This document shows positions 16,920 to 23,927 of a stretch of DNA of 64,000 nt, piece by piece. Source of the DNA: Actinoplanes regularis (lineage in GTDB: Bacteria; Actinomycetota; Actinomycetes; Mycobacteriales; Micromonosporaceae); contig NZ_FZNR01000025.1 in assembly GCF_900188005.1 (NCBI RefSeq), positions 57,172 to 121,171 on the forward strand, given 5' to 3'. The translations under genes and the position numbers were made by a program. The notes beneath the pieces are model-generated. The model ran no database searches. It was not told where the DNA came from and worked only from the letters and a program-made list of their open reading frames with translations. Positions within the stretch are counted from its first letter, which is position 1; every line of letters starts with the position of its first letter.

Positions 16920-17696
16920 GTGCCCGCTGGATACCGCCGCCACCTCTACCGCGACGACGCGGTGGTGTTGCGTGTGCAGAAACTGGGCGAGAGCGACCGG
17001 ATCGTCACCCTGCTCACCCGCCGGCACGGCCGGCTGCGCGCGGTCGCCCGCGGCGTGCGCCGCACCACCTCGCGCTTCGGTGCCCGCCTGGAGCCGTTCG
17101 GGCACATCGATCTGCAGTTGGCCGGCTCGCCCGAGGGCGTCGGCAGCTCACTGCACTCGGTCAGTCAGGTCGAGGCGCTGTCCCTGTTCGGCAAGAGCTT
17201 CCTCACCGACTATCCGCGATACACCGCGGCCAGCGCGATCTGCGAGACTGCCGAGCGGCTCACCCCGGTCGAGCGTGAGCCCGCGCTACGGCTGTTCCAG
17301 CTCACCCTGGGCGCGCTCAAGGCGCTCGCCGCCGGTGAGCACGCCGGCAGCCTGGTGCTCGACGCCTACCTGCTGCGCGCGATGGCCTTCGCCGGCTGGG
17401 CGCCCGCGCTCACCGAGTGTGCCGTCTGCGGCGAGCCCGGGCCGCACGCGGCGTTCGCCGTCCCGGCCGGCGGCGCGGTCTGCCCGGACTGCCGACCGCC
17501 CGGCGCCGCCCACCCCAACCCGGGCACCCTCGGCCTGATGAGCGCTCTGACCAGCGGCGACTGGACGGTCGCCGACGGCTCCGCGCCCTCGGAACGCCGG
17601 GAGTGCAGCGGCCTGGTCGCCGCCCACCTGCAATGGCACATGGAGCGCTCGCTACGCTCATTGCCGCTTGTCGATCGACGGGAGTTGAAACCGTGA
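16920..17696 (+). CDS. recO: DNA repair protein RecO
   Basis: The 258-residue RecO has an N-terminal OB fold (LYRDDAVVLRVQKLGESDRI) and a helical C-terminal domain with a zinc site (CAVCGE, about 162-167, and CPDC, about 188-191). It mediates RecA loading on SSB-coated DNA in the RecFOR pathway. The start is GTG at 16920. Its stop overlaps the uppS GTG start (GTGA). The recO-uppS pair is conserved in actinobacteria. Confidence 0.95.
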   Translation: MPAGYRRHLYRDDAVVLRVQKLGESDRIVTLLTRRHGRLRAVARGVRRTTSRFGARLEPFGHIDLQLAGSPEGVGSSLHSVSQVEALSLFGKSFLTDYPRYTAASAICETAERLTPVEREPALRLFQLTLGALKALAAGEHAGSLVLDAYLLRAMAFAGWAPALTECAVCGEPGPHAAFAVPAGGAVCPDCRPPGAAHPNPGTLGLMSALTSGDWTVADGSAPSERRECSGLVAAHLQWHMERSLRSLPLVDRRELKP

Positions 17697-18475
17697 GCCC
17701 GCGTCCGCCCACCCCTCACATCTCCGGTGTCCGGCCCCCCGAGTTGCCGCCCGCCGCGCTCCCACGGCACGTGGCGATCGTGATGGACGGCAACGGCCGC
17801 TGGGCCAAGGAGCGTGGGCTGTCCCGGACCAAGGGGCACGAGCAGGGTGAGCACTCGCTCTTCGACGCCATCGAGGGCGCCATCGAGCTCGGCATTCCGT
17901 ACCTCTCGGCCTACGCGTTCTCCACCGAGAACTGGAAGCGTTCGCCCGAGGAGGTGCGCTTCCTGATGGGCTTCAACCGGGACGTCCTGCGCCGCCGCCG
18001 TGACCAGTTGGTCGACCTCGGCGTCCGGGTCGTCTGGTCCGGCCGCCCCGGCCGGCTGTGGAAGAGCGTGATCTCCGAGCTGCAGACCGCCGAGGAGATG
18101 AGCCGCAACAACAGCACGCTCACCCTGCAGTTCTGCGTGAACTACGGGGGCCAGGCGGAGATCGCCGACGCCGCCGCGGCGATCGCCCGGGACGTCGCGG
18201 CCGGCAAGCTCAAGGCCGACAAGGTCAACGAGAAGACCATTCAGAAGTACCTCTACCACCCGGAGGTGCCGGATGTGGATCTCTTCCTGCGGCCGTCCGG
18301 CGAGCAGCGTACGTCGAACTTCCTGCTCTGGCAGTCGGCGTATGCCGAGATGATCTACCTGGACACTCTCTGGCCCGACTTCGACCGTCGCCACCTGTGG
18401 TACGCGTGCCAGCTGTACGCCCAGCGGGACCGGCGGTTCGGCGGAGCGCTGCCGAACCCGGTCAGCCCGGCGTGA
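17693..18475 (+). CDS. uppS: Isoprenyl (decaprenyl) diphosphate synthase UppS
   Basis: The 260-residue cis-prenyltransferase builds the polyprenyl diphosphate used as lipid carrier in cell-wall synthesis. The active-site block MDGNGRWAKERG (about 31-42), the SAYAFSTENWKR segment and the C-terminal RPSGEQRTSNFLLWQ are all present. GTG at 17693 overlaps the recO stop; upstream in-frame extension falls inside recO. The next gene overlaps its stop as well, so recO-uppS-phosphatase form one coupled transcript. Confidence 0.95.
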   Translation: MSPRPPTPHISGVRPPELPPAALPRHVAIVMDGNGRWAKERGLSRTKGHEQGEHSLFDAIEGAIELGIPYLSAYAFSTENWKRSPEEVRFLMGFNRDVLRRRRDQLVDLGVRVVWSGRPGRLWKSVISELQTAEEMSRNNSTLTLQFCVNYGGQAEIADAAAAIARDVAAGKLKADKVNEKTIQKYLYHPEVPDVDLFLRPSGEQRTSNFLLWQSAYAEMIYLDTLWPDFDRRHLWYACQLYAQRDRRFGGALPNPVSPA

Positions 18476-18999
18476 GCGCTGTCCGCCACCTCTGGATCGC
18501 CCGGCACGCCTTTGCCAACGAGGACGAGTCGGGCCTGACCGGGGGCGGCGAACAGCAGGCGACGCTCCTCGGGGAGCGGCTGGCCGAGGTGCCGCTCGCG
18601 GCGATCAGTCACGGCCCGCTGCCGCGTGCGGCGCTGACCGCCGCGCACGTCGCCGCCCAGCTGCCGGGGGTGCCCGTGGCGCCCGCCGACGAACTGGACG
18701 ACAACCTGCCGACCCCGGCCAACTCCGCCGCCATGATCGCCCGGTTCACCGGCCCGGCCCCGGCGTCGGACGACCATCACGAGCTGGTGATCACGCACGC
18801 GTTTCAGGTGGCGTGGTTCGTGCGGGACGCCCTCGAAGCGCCGGAGGACCGGTGGCGGGGCCTCAACTCGTGCAACACCGGCTTGACCCTGATCCGGTAC
18901 TTCCCCGGGCAGAAACCGCGGCTGATCATGTTCAACGACGTCAGCCACCTGCCGCCGATGTTGCAGTGGACCGGGTTCCCGCCGGAGCTGCGGCCCTAA
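18472..18999 (+). CDS. Histidine phosphatase family protein
   Basis: The 175-residue protein is a phosphoglycerate-mutase-like (histidine phosphatase) domain with the motif IARHAFAN near the N-terminus. The usual RHG is RHA here. The second His lies in VITHAFQVAWFVRD, and the conserved NTGLTLIRYF follows. The substrate is unknown. GTG at 18472 overlaps the uppS stop, so it may act on a prenyl or sugar phosphate, but that is inference. The 3' end overlaps the convergent HAD gene by 4 bases. Confidence 0.88.
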   Translation: MSAVRHLWIARHAFANEDESGLTGGGEQQATLLGERLAEVPLAAISHGPLPRAALTAAHVAAQLPGVPVAPADELDDNLPTPANSAAMIARFTGPAPASDDHHELVITHAFQVAWFVRDALEAPEDRWRGLNSCNTGLTLIRYFPGQKPRLIMFNDVSHLPPMLQWTGFPPELRP

Positions 19000-19670
19000 T
19001 CGGTCAAGGCTCTGACGGCCGCCTCCAGATCGGTCAGATCCGGCAGGACCACGTGGGCGCCGGCGGCGGCCAGCTCGGCGGCGGGAGTGGCGCCCGTCGC
19101 CACCGCGATCGCGGCCGCGTCGTTGGCCAGCGCCGCCGTCACGTCGTGCACAGTGTCACCGATCACCACCGGCCGGAACGGCTCACCGTACTTGGCCCGG
19201 GCCCGTTCCATGCTGCGGCGGACCAGGGTGGCCCGGACACTGTCGTCGGTGCCGTACCCACCCACCTCGGCGTCGAACGAGCCGGTCAGGCCGAACGCCG
19301 CCACCTTCGCCGCGGCCACCGCCGGGACGTTGCCGGTGACCAGTGTCTGCACCACGTCCGGGCGGTCACCGAGATGCTGGAGCACCTCCCGGACGCCCGG
19401 CATCAGCGCGCCCTGCTCGGCGAACTCGTGCCGGACGGTCTCGACGATCTCCACGTACCGGGCGAAGAACCGCTCCGGGGTGCAGTCGGTCACCCCGTGC
19501 GCGGCGAAGACCCCGTCGCAGATGTCCAGGTCGGTACGCCCGCCGAAGATCGGGGTCTCCCGCCAGGCGACGCCGGTCACCTCGGTGAACGCGGCCTTCC
19601 AGGCTCGGGCCGCGACCCCGCCGCCACGCAGCAGCGTGTAGTCGATGTCCCACATCACCAGCCGTCTCAT
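18996..19670 (-). CDS. HAD-superfamily phosphatase
   Basis: The 224-residue protein is a haloacid dehalogenase-like hydrolase of the phosphoglycolate-phosphatase type. Motif I is WDIDYTLL (nucleophile Asp at about residue 8), motif II lies in TLVTGNVP, and motif IV in VVIGDTVHDVTAALAND. It probably dephosphorylates a small phosphorylated metabolite. ATG at 19670 gives MRRLVMWDIDYTLL; its ATG overlaps the stop of the upstream thiamine-binding-like gene (4-base overlap). Confidence 0.9.
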   Translation of the reverse strand: MRRLVMWDIDYTLLRGGGVAARAWKAAFTEVTGVAWRETPIFGGRTDLDICDGVFAAHGVTDCTPERFFARYVEIVETVRHEFAEQGALMPGVREVLQHLGDRPDVVQTLVTGNVPAVAAAKVAAFGLTGSFDAEVGGYGTDDSVRATLVRRSMERARAKYGEPFRPVVIGDTVHDVTAALANDAAAIAVATGATPAAELAAAGAHVVLPDLTDLEAAVRALTD

Positions 19671-19972
19671 GGCTGGCTCAGCACCCGTTCGATGTATTCG
19701 ACCTTCGCGGTCAGCGCGTCGGTCACCCCGGGCCGCACATCCGCCTTCAGTGAGAGGCTGACCCGTGGCGCGACCGCCGCGACGGCGTCCACCGCCTGCT
19801 TGACCACGGCCATCACCTCGTCCCACTCACCCTCGATGGTGGTGAACATGGAATCGGTACGGTTGGGCAGTCCGGAGGCCCGGACGACGCGAACGGCTTC
19901 GGCGACGGCGTCCCCGACGGAGTCTCCGACCCCGATCGGCGTGACAGAGAAAGCAACCAGCATGGCTGCCAT
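19667..19972 (-). CDS. MTH1187-family thiamine-binding-like protein
   Basis: The 101-residue protein belongs to the MTH1187/YkoF-like (DUF77) family of small ferredoxin-like proteins that bind thiamine-type ligands. AFSVTPIGVGDSVGDAVAEA and the SMFTTIEGEWDEVM block are characteristic. ATG at 19972 or ATG at 19963 (MLVAFSVTP) could be the start. It is coupled to the downstream HAD gene by ATGA. Whether it relates to the TPP-controlled ykoEDC operon 6 kb away is unknown. Confidence 0.85.
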   Translation of the reverse strand: MAAMLVAFSVTPIGVGDSVGDAVAEAVRVVRASGLPNRTDSMFTTIEGEWDEVMAVVKQAVDAVAAVAPRVSLSLKADVRPGVTDALTAKVEYIERVLSQP

Positions 19973-20058
19973 TTTTCCAGGCGCCGAATCTCGCTCGTTG
20001 ATAACTACAAATTAGCAGCGACGAGGGCAAACCGGTATCGGGTGGACGATCGAGGGCG

Positions 20059-21072
20059 ATGTCCCCGAGACTTCCCTACGGTTGCCGCGTGGATACGGGA
20101 CTTTTGGATGCGTCGGCGGCCGGCACGTGGCGGCTCGGGGATCGGGTCGTCAACCGGATGGGGTTCGGATCGATGCGGCTCACCGCGAACCCGGACACCC
20201 GGGTGGCCGTCCGGGTTCTTCGTCGCGCCGTCGAGCTGGGGGTCGATCACCTCGATACGGCGGCTTTCTACTGCTCACCCGGCGGGATCATCGACGTTGG
20301 GCCGGGGCCGGTGCGGCATGCCACCGAGCTGATCCGGGCGGCGCTCACGCCGTACCGTGATCGGGTTTTCATTGCGACGAAAGTCGGACCGGAGCGCCTC
20401 CCGGATGGACGCTGGGGTGAGGCCGGCTCGCCGGCGCGGCTGCGGCGGCAGGTCGAGGAGAACCTGCGCCGGCTCGGTGTGGAGACGCTGGACCTGGTCA
20501 ACCTGCGGATCACCCGCAGGGCCGCGCCCCCTGCCTCCGCCTCTGATTCTGCTGCCCCTTCGGCTTCCGCTGCCGCTGCCGTTTCTGCGTCGGCTTCCAC
20601 TGCCGTTTCTGCGTCGGCCGCCTTCGCGGAGCGGTTCGGGGCGCTTGCCGAGATGCGGGCCGAAGGCTTGATCCGCCACCTCGGTCTTTCCAACATCTCT
20701 CGGGAGCACCTGGACGAGGCGTCCCGGATCGCCCCGGTGGTCTGCGTGCAGAACGCCTACTCGGTCGACCTCCGCCGGGACGATGACCTGCTGCGGATCT
20801 GCGGGGAGCGCGGAATCGCGTTCGTGCCGTTCTTCGCGATCGCGGGTCCGGCTCGGGAGGCCGGCGCGGCGCGGGAGCAGAGCGACGCGCTGCGGCGCGT
20901 CGCGGCCCGGCACGGGGTCAGCGAGCATCAGGTACGCCTCGCCTGGACCCTGCATCAGGGCTCGCACGTCCTTGCCATCCCGGGCACCGGCGACCTCGGC
21001 CATCTGGAGCAGAACATCGCCGCCGCCTCCCTCCACCTGACCGACAGCGACCTGGCCGAACTGCATCGGTGA
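20059..21072 (+). CDS. Aldo/keto reductase with Ala/Ser-rich insert
   Basis: The 337-residue NADPH-dependent aldo/keto reductase has LDTAAFY (Asp/Tyr of the active site), IATKVGP (Lys), the barrel segment HLGLSNIS and the cofactor-binding tail AIPGTGDLGHLEQN. The strand that usually carries the catalytic His reads DLVNLRI, as in many actinobacterial members. About 32 residues of Ala/Ser/Thr low complexity (about residues 155-190; bases 20524-20625) are inserted right after it. ATG at 20059 has a close GAGGG; GTG at 20089 is an alternative start. Confidence 0.88.
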   Translation: MSPRLPYGCRVDTGLLDASAAGTWRLGDRVVNRMGFGSMRLTANPDTRVAVRVLRRAVELGVDHLDTAAFYCSPGGIIDVGPGPVRHATELIRAALTPYRDRVFIATKVGPERLPDGRWGEAGSPARLRRQVEENLRRLGVETLDLVNLRITRRAAPPASASDSAAPSASAAAAVSASASTAVSASAAFAERFGALAEMRAEGLIRHLGLSNISREHLDEASRIAPVVCVQNAYSVDLRRDDDLLRICGERGIAFVPFFAIAGPAREAGAAREQSDALRRVAARHGVSEHQVRLAWTLHQGSHVLAIPGTGDLGHLEQNIAAASLHLTDSDLAELHR

Positions 21073-21125
21073 AGAGGGCTTTATTCGCCGATGTCGTCCG
21101 TAGCCCGTTGAGTTGATCAATGCAT

Positions 21126-21142
21126 GCGACTAGTCTAGTCGC
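21126..21142. promoter_or_regulatory. Palindromic operator upstream of vapBC
   Basis: There is a perfect inverted repeat, GCGACTAG-T-CTAGTCGC, 65 bases before the antitoxin start. Type II toxin-antitoxin operons are normally autorepressed through such a palindrome by the antitoxin or the complex. Assignment to this VapB is inferred from position. Confidence 0.7.
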
Positions 21143-21207
21143 TAAGCAAGGCAGGTGGCTGAAGGCCGCATAGACTCGGAAGGAACAGATGCCTGGTGGG
21201 AGATCTG

Positions 21208-21414
21208 ATGGCCGAGAGCCTGGTTGATGTTGATGAAGAGGCGTTGGCTGAAGCTGCAAAGCGCTTTGGCACGACAACGACGACCGAAACCGTGAACGCG
21301 GCGCTGAGAGAGGCCGCCGCGCGTTCGCGGCGAGCTCGGGCGCTCGGCGAACTCGTGAAGATTGCTGATACCGGTCAGTTCGACGAGTTGCTCGACAAAC
21401 GGAATCGGCCGTGA
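21208..21414 (+). CDS. vapB: VapB-family antitoxin
   Basis: The 68-residue protein has an N-terminal ribbon-helix-helix (SLVDVDEEALAEAAKRFG, then TTTTTETVNAALREAA) and a C-terminal toxin-binding tail (LGELVKIADTGQFDEL). ATG at 21208 has a GGGAG site 6 bases upstream; an in-frame GTG at 21196 is less likely. GC content is lower than in the neighbouring backbone genes, as expected for a transferred toxin-antitoxin module. The stop overlaps the vapC GTG. Confidence 0.9.
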   Translation: MAESLVDVDEEALAEAAKRFGTTTTTETVNAALREAAARSRRARALGELVKIADTGQFDELLDKRNRP

Positions 21415-21830
21415 CCGAGTATTTGGCTGATACCAGTGCGCTCGTTCGCTTTCTGCGTAGCGCTGAGGCTCGCGGCGAGTGGTCCAGCAAGATCGAGGAC
21501 GGCTATGTGGCGACATGCGCCATCACCGAACTGGAGCTGTTGTATACGGCGCGTTCCAAGGCGGATCTGGACAGGCAACGAGCTTTGATCCGGGAATCCT
21601 TCAGCTGGGTGGTCATGCCGGATCGAGCCTACGAGCGTGCCGCGCAGGTGCAGACCGCCTTGGCGGGAAGCGGTACACACCGGTCAGCGGGACCGGTTGA
21701 CCTGCTGACCGCCGCCGCTGCCGAGTTGAACGGGCTCACCCTCTTGCATTACGACAACGACTTCGTGCAGGTCGCAAAGGTGACCGGGCAGCCGGTTCGG
21801 TGGATCGCGGATCCTGGCTCGCTCAATTGA
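21411..21830 (+). CDS. vapC: VapC-family PIN-domain ribonuclease toxin
   Basis: The 139-residue PIN domain carries the four acidic active-site residues: Asp7 (LADTSAL), Glu40 (AITELELL), Asp97 (GPVDLL) and Asp115 (HYDNDF). It would cleave a specific RNA, often a tRNA, when free of VapB. The GTG start overlaps the antitoxin stop by four bases. A small hairpin (GCTCG 21817-21821 / CGAGC 21831-21835) with TTT sits on the stop codon and may end the transcript. Confidence 0.93.
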   Translation: MTEYLADTSALVRFLRSAEARGEWSSKIEDGYVATCAITELELLYTARSKADLDRQRALIRESFSWVVMPDRAYERAAQVQTALAGSGTHRSAGPVDLLTAAAAELNGLTLLHYDNDFVQVAKVTGQPVRWIADPGSLN

Positions 21831-21980
21831 CGAGCTTTGCCAGGCGCGCTGTGGAGTGGTGTGGCTCGGTGCCGAGGCAGGTCGCGGGCTGAGCCCCGCC
21901 ATGGCGATTTGTTGAGATAGGACTTTCAGATGGATGTTGCGGTCAGTCGAAGTCTCTGACTTGATTGCGTGGTCTCGAGC

Positions 21981-22355
21981 TCAGAGGACGTAGGTGGCGA
22001 TCATCTGGCTGAGCTGGCGGATGTCGACGTTGCGCTTGAACTCCAGGCGGACCCGGCCGAGGCCGCTGTACCAGAGGTCCAGCTCGGTGTCCCGGTCGAA
22101 GCTGCCGGCGGTCTCCACCGAGAAAGCCTGGATCTTGCTGTACGGCAGTGACGTGAAGTCGGTCTTCGAGCCGGTGATGCCCTGCACGTTGACGGCGATC
22201 AGGCGCTTGGTGGTGAAGACGACGAAGTCACGGACCGAGCGGAAGGCGAAGATCACCTGCTCGCCCTGGATGAGGAACGGCGCGACCTGCGCGATCACCT
22301 CGTTCGGGTCGCACGGGTTGAGTTTGAAGACAGAGCCGTTGTTGAAATCGATCAC
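21981..22355 (-). CDS. PH-domain protein (YokE/bPH type)
   Basis: This 124-residue protein consists of a single bacterial pleckstrin-homology-like domain: EQVIFAFRSVRDFVVFTTKRL is the central hairpin (written here in part), then PYSKIQAFSVETAG. It has no membrane segment. Bacterial PH domains of this type form soluble oligomers of unknown role. The start is ATG at 22355, 11 bases after the stop of the MetF-like gene, so the two are probably cotranscribed. Confidence 0.85.
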   Translation of the reverse strand: MIDFNNGSVFKLNPCDPNEVIAQVAPFLIQGEQVIFAFRSVRDFVVFTTKRLIAVNVQGITGSKTDFTSLPYSKIQAFSVETAGSFDRDTELDLWYSGLGRVRLEFKRNVDIRQLSQMIATYVL

Positions 22356-22366
22356 AGACAGTGACC

Positions 22367-23284
22367 TTACCTGCCGAGCAGGGTCGCCACATCGGCGGCG
22401 AGTCGGGTGGTGGCTTCGATCTCGGTCTTGCGAATCGAGACGTTCTCCACATTGAAGCCGTACGGCACACCCAGGTGCTCGCAGTAATCCCGCAGGTCAC
22501 GGGCGATGTCGAGGCAGTGCTTGTACGACTCGGTGAGCGGGTCGGCGGAGTGCCGCAGCGCGTTCTCCAGCCAGCGGGGCACGTCGACGCCGAGCCAGCG
22601 GAGAAACTCCAGCGTCTTGAGGGACCCGCACAGCGACAGCGTGAAGATTATTGTCCGGGGCTGCACCTCGCGTGCCCGGCACTCGTAGTAGTAGTCGGAG
22701 ATCAGGTTCTTCGTCTCGTTGACGTGGTAGACCACCTGTGAGATGAAGAAGCTCGCACCGCGATCCTGCTTCGCAAGCATCCGCAGGTGCTCGTCGCGCC
22801 GCTCACCGATCACGACCGCGCCCAGCGGAAGCTCCGGCCGAACCGCGGCGCGCAGTTCCTGAGCCCGCCGCAGGCCGGTGCGGACCGACTTGCCGCCGGA
22901 CGACGGGCCGACGAAGACTCCCAGCACCCGCTCGGGGTCCGCGTCCCGCATCCAGTCGCTCAGCTCGTCCTCGGCGTACTTGCCGACACAGCGGTAGATG
23001 ATCACCGGCTGGGGCCAGGCGCTCAGGTGCGTCTCGTAGTACCGCGCGGGATCGAGGGTGGCCAGGAACGGGAACGGCCGCTCCACCGGGTTCCGGTCGG
23101 ACTCGTCGTCGATGTCGTAGAGGATGAGGCCGTCCAGGTCGAGCCCGCTGAGCCGGTGCAGGGTGACCTCGGCGATCTCCTTGATCCGCTCCTCGGCGGT
23201 GCTGCGCTTCGGCGGCGTGATGCTGAACAGCAGCACACCGCTGCGCGTTTCGGCCAACAACCGCGGCAGTCCGGGACGAGTCAT
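22367..23284 (-). CDS. Methylenetetrahydrofolate reductase-like protein
   Basis: The 305-residue TIM-barrel protein resembles MetF. The N-terminal LFSITPPKRST corresponds to the EFFPPK block, and later ASFFISQVVYHVNETKN matches the FFITQ region. The C-terminal NVENVSIRKTEIEA is also typical of the actinobacterial variant. Canonical MetF reduces methylenetetrahydrofolate with FAD; this divergent form may use another folate or F420-type reaction. ATG at 23284. It is upstream of and probably cotranscribed with the PH-domain gene. Confidence 0.65.
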   Translation of the reverse strand: MTRPGLPRLLAETRSGVLLFSITPPKRSTAEERIKEIAEVTLHRLSGLDLDGLILYDIDDESDRNPVERPFPFLATLDPARYYETHLSAWPQPVIIYRCVGKYAEDELSDWMRDADPERVLGVFVGPSSGGKSVRTGLRRAQELRAAVRPELPLGAVVIGERRDEHLRMLAKQDRGASFFISQVVYHVNETKNLISDYYYECRAREVQPRTIIFTLSLCGSLKTLEFLRWLGVDVPRWLENALRHSADPLTESYKHCLDIARDLRDYCEHLGVPYGFNVENVSIRKTEIEATTRLAADVATLLGR

Positions 23285-23358
23285 GTCCTAACCCTAGAAA
23301 CCGTCCCCGTAGTGACCTGCACAACGGTGCCGCGATCCCGCCAGGCGAACCTGAAGCG

Positions 23359-23378
23359 GCGCTCAGTTGACCGAGCGC
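23359..23378 (-). terminator. Possible hairpin after the 177-residue hypothetical gene
   Basis: GCGCTC (23359-23364) pairs with GAGCGC (23373-23378) around an 8-base loop, with partly complementary flanks (TGAA and TTCA). It lies 15 bases beyond the stop of the upstream minus-strand gene and before the MetF-like start. The stem is short, so this is tentative. Confidence 0.35.
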
Positions 23379-23393
23379 TGTTCAGCCCGCTTC

Positions 23394-23927
23394 TCAATGG
23401 CCTGCGCAGCAGGGGGTCGGGTCGCGGTGTTCGAACGGGATCAGGCAGCCACCAGCGGCCGGGGTCGTGACCAGGATCAACTCGCCGGAGCGGAACTGCG
23501 GGCGGACGAAGTCGCCGGTCTCGACCACCGCCGCCGGGTCGGCCGGGCCGCCGCCCAGGATCTCGACCCGGGCGATCGAGCTGCGCTGCAGGATCTCGCT
23601 CACCGTGAGTGATCCGGTCAGTCGTGCGCTGCCGGGGAAGAGCACGACCCGGCCGGCCGGGCCGGTGGCCGCGGCGTCGGCCGCCTCCCGCAGCGCCGGA
23701 TCGGTCTCGATCGGCTCCGAGGTGAGCAGGCTGATCGCGACGTGCGGGAACGGGGCCGGGACCAGGTGGGTGCAGGCGAGCACCGGGGCCGGGTCCAGCG
23801 ACCGGATCCAGTGGTCGGCCTCGGCCAGGGTGCGGTGCCCGAGGCTGACTCCGACGATGCGGGCGACGCCACCGGCCGGGGTGACCCCGACGGTGGCGAC
23901 GCCGCGAGCGGGGGTGACCGTCGTCAT
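23394..23927 (-). CDS. Hypothetical protein with C-terminal CC motif
   Basis: The product has 177 residues with no recognised family. It contains alternating hydrophobic strands (ARIVGVSLGHRT, VVLFPGSARLTGS, GELILVTTP) and ends CLIPFEHRDPTPCCAGH, with three Cys and two His that could bind metal. There is no signal peptide or membrane segment. ATG at 23927 overlaps the stop of the PHP-type hydrolase gene by four bases, so they are coupled and may work together; this is inference. Confidence 0.75.
   Translation of the reverse strand: MTTVTPARGVATVGVTPAGGVARIVGVSLGHRTLAEADHWIRSLDPAPVLACTHLVPAPFPHVAISLLTSEPIETDPALREAADAAATGPAGRVVLFPGSARLTGSLTVSEILQRSSIARVEILGGGPADPAAVVETGDFVRPQFRSGELILVTTPAAGGCLIPFEHRDPTPCCAGH

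Noticed and set aside
16912..17538. 208-codon frame overlapping recO
   Set aside because: A shifted-frame shadow of recO made of Arg/Ala/Pro/Ser.
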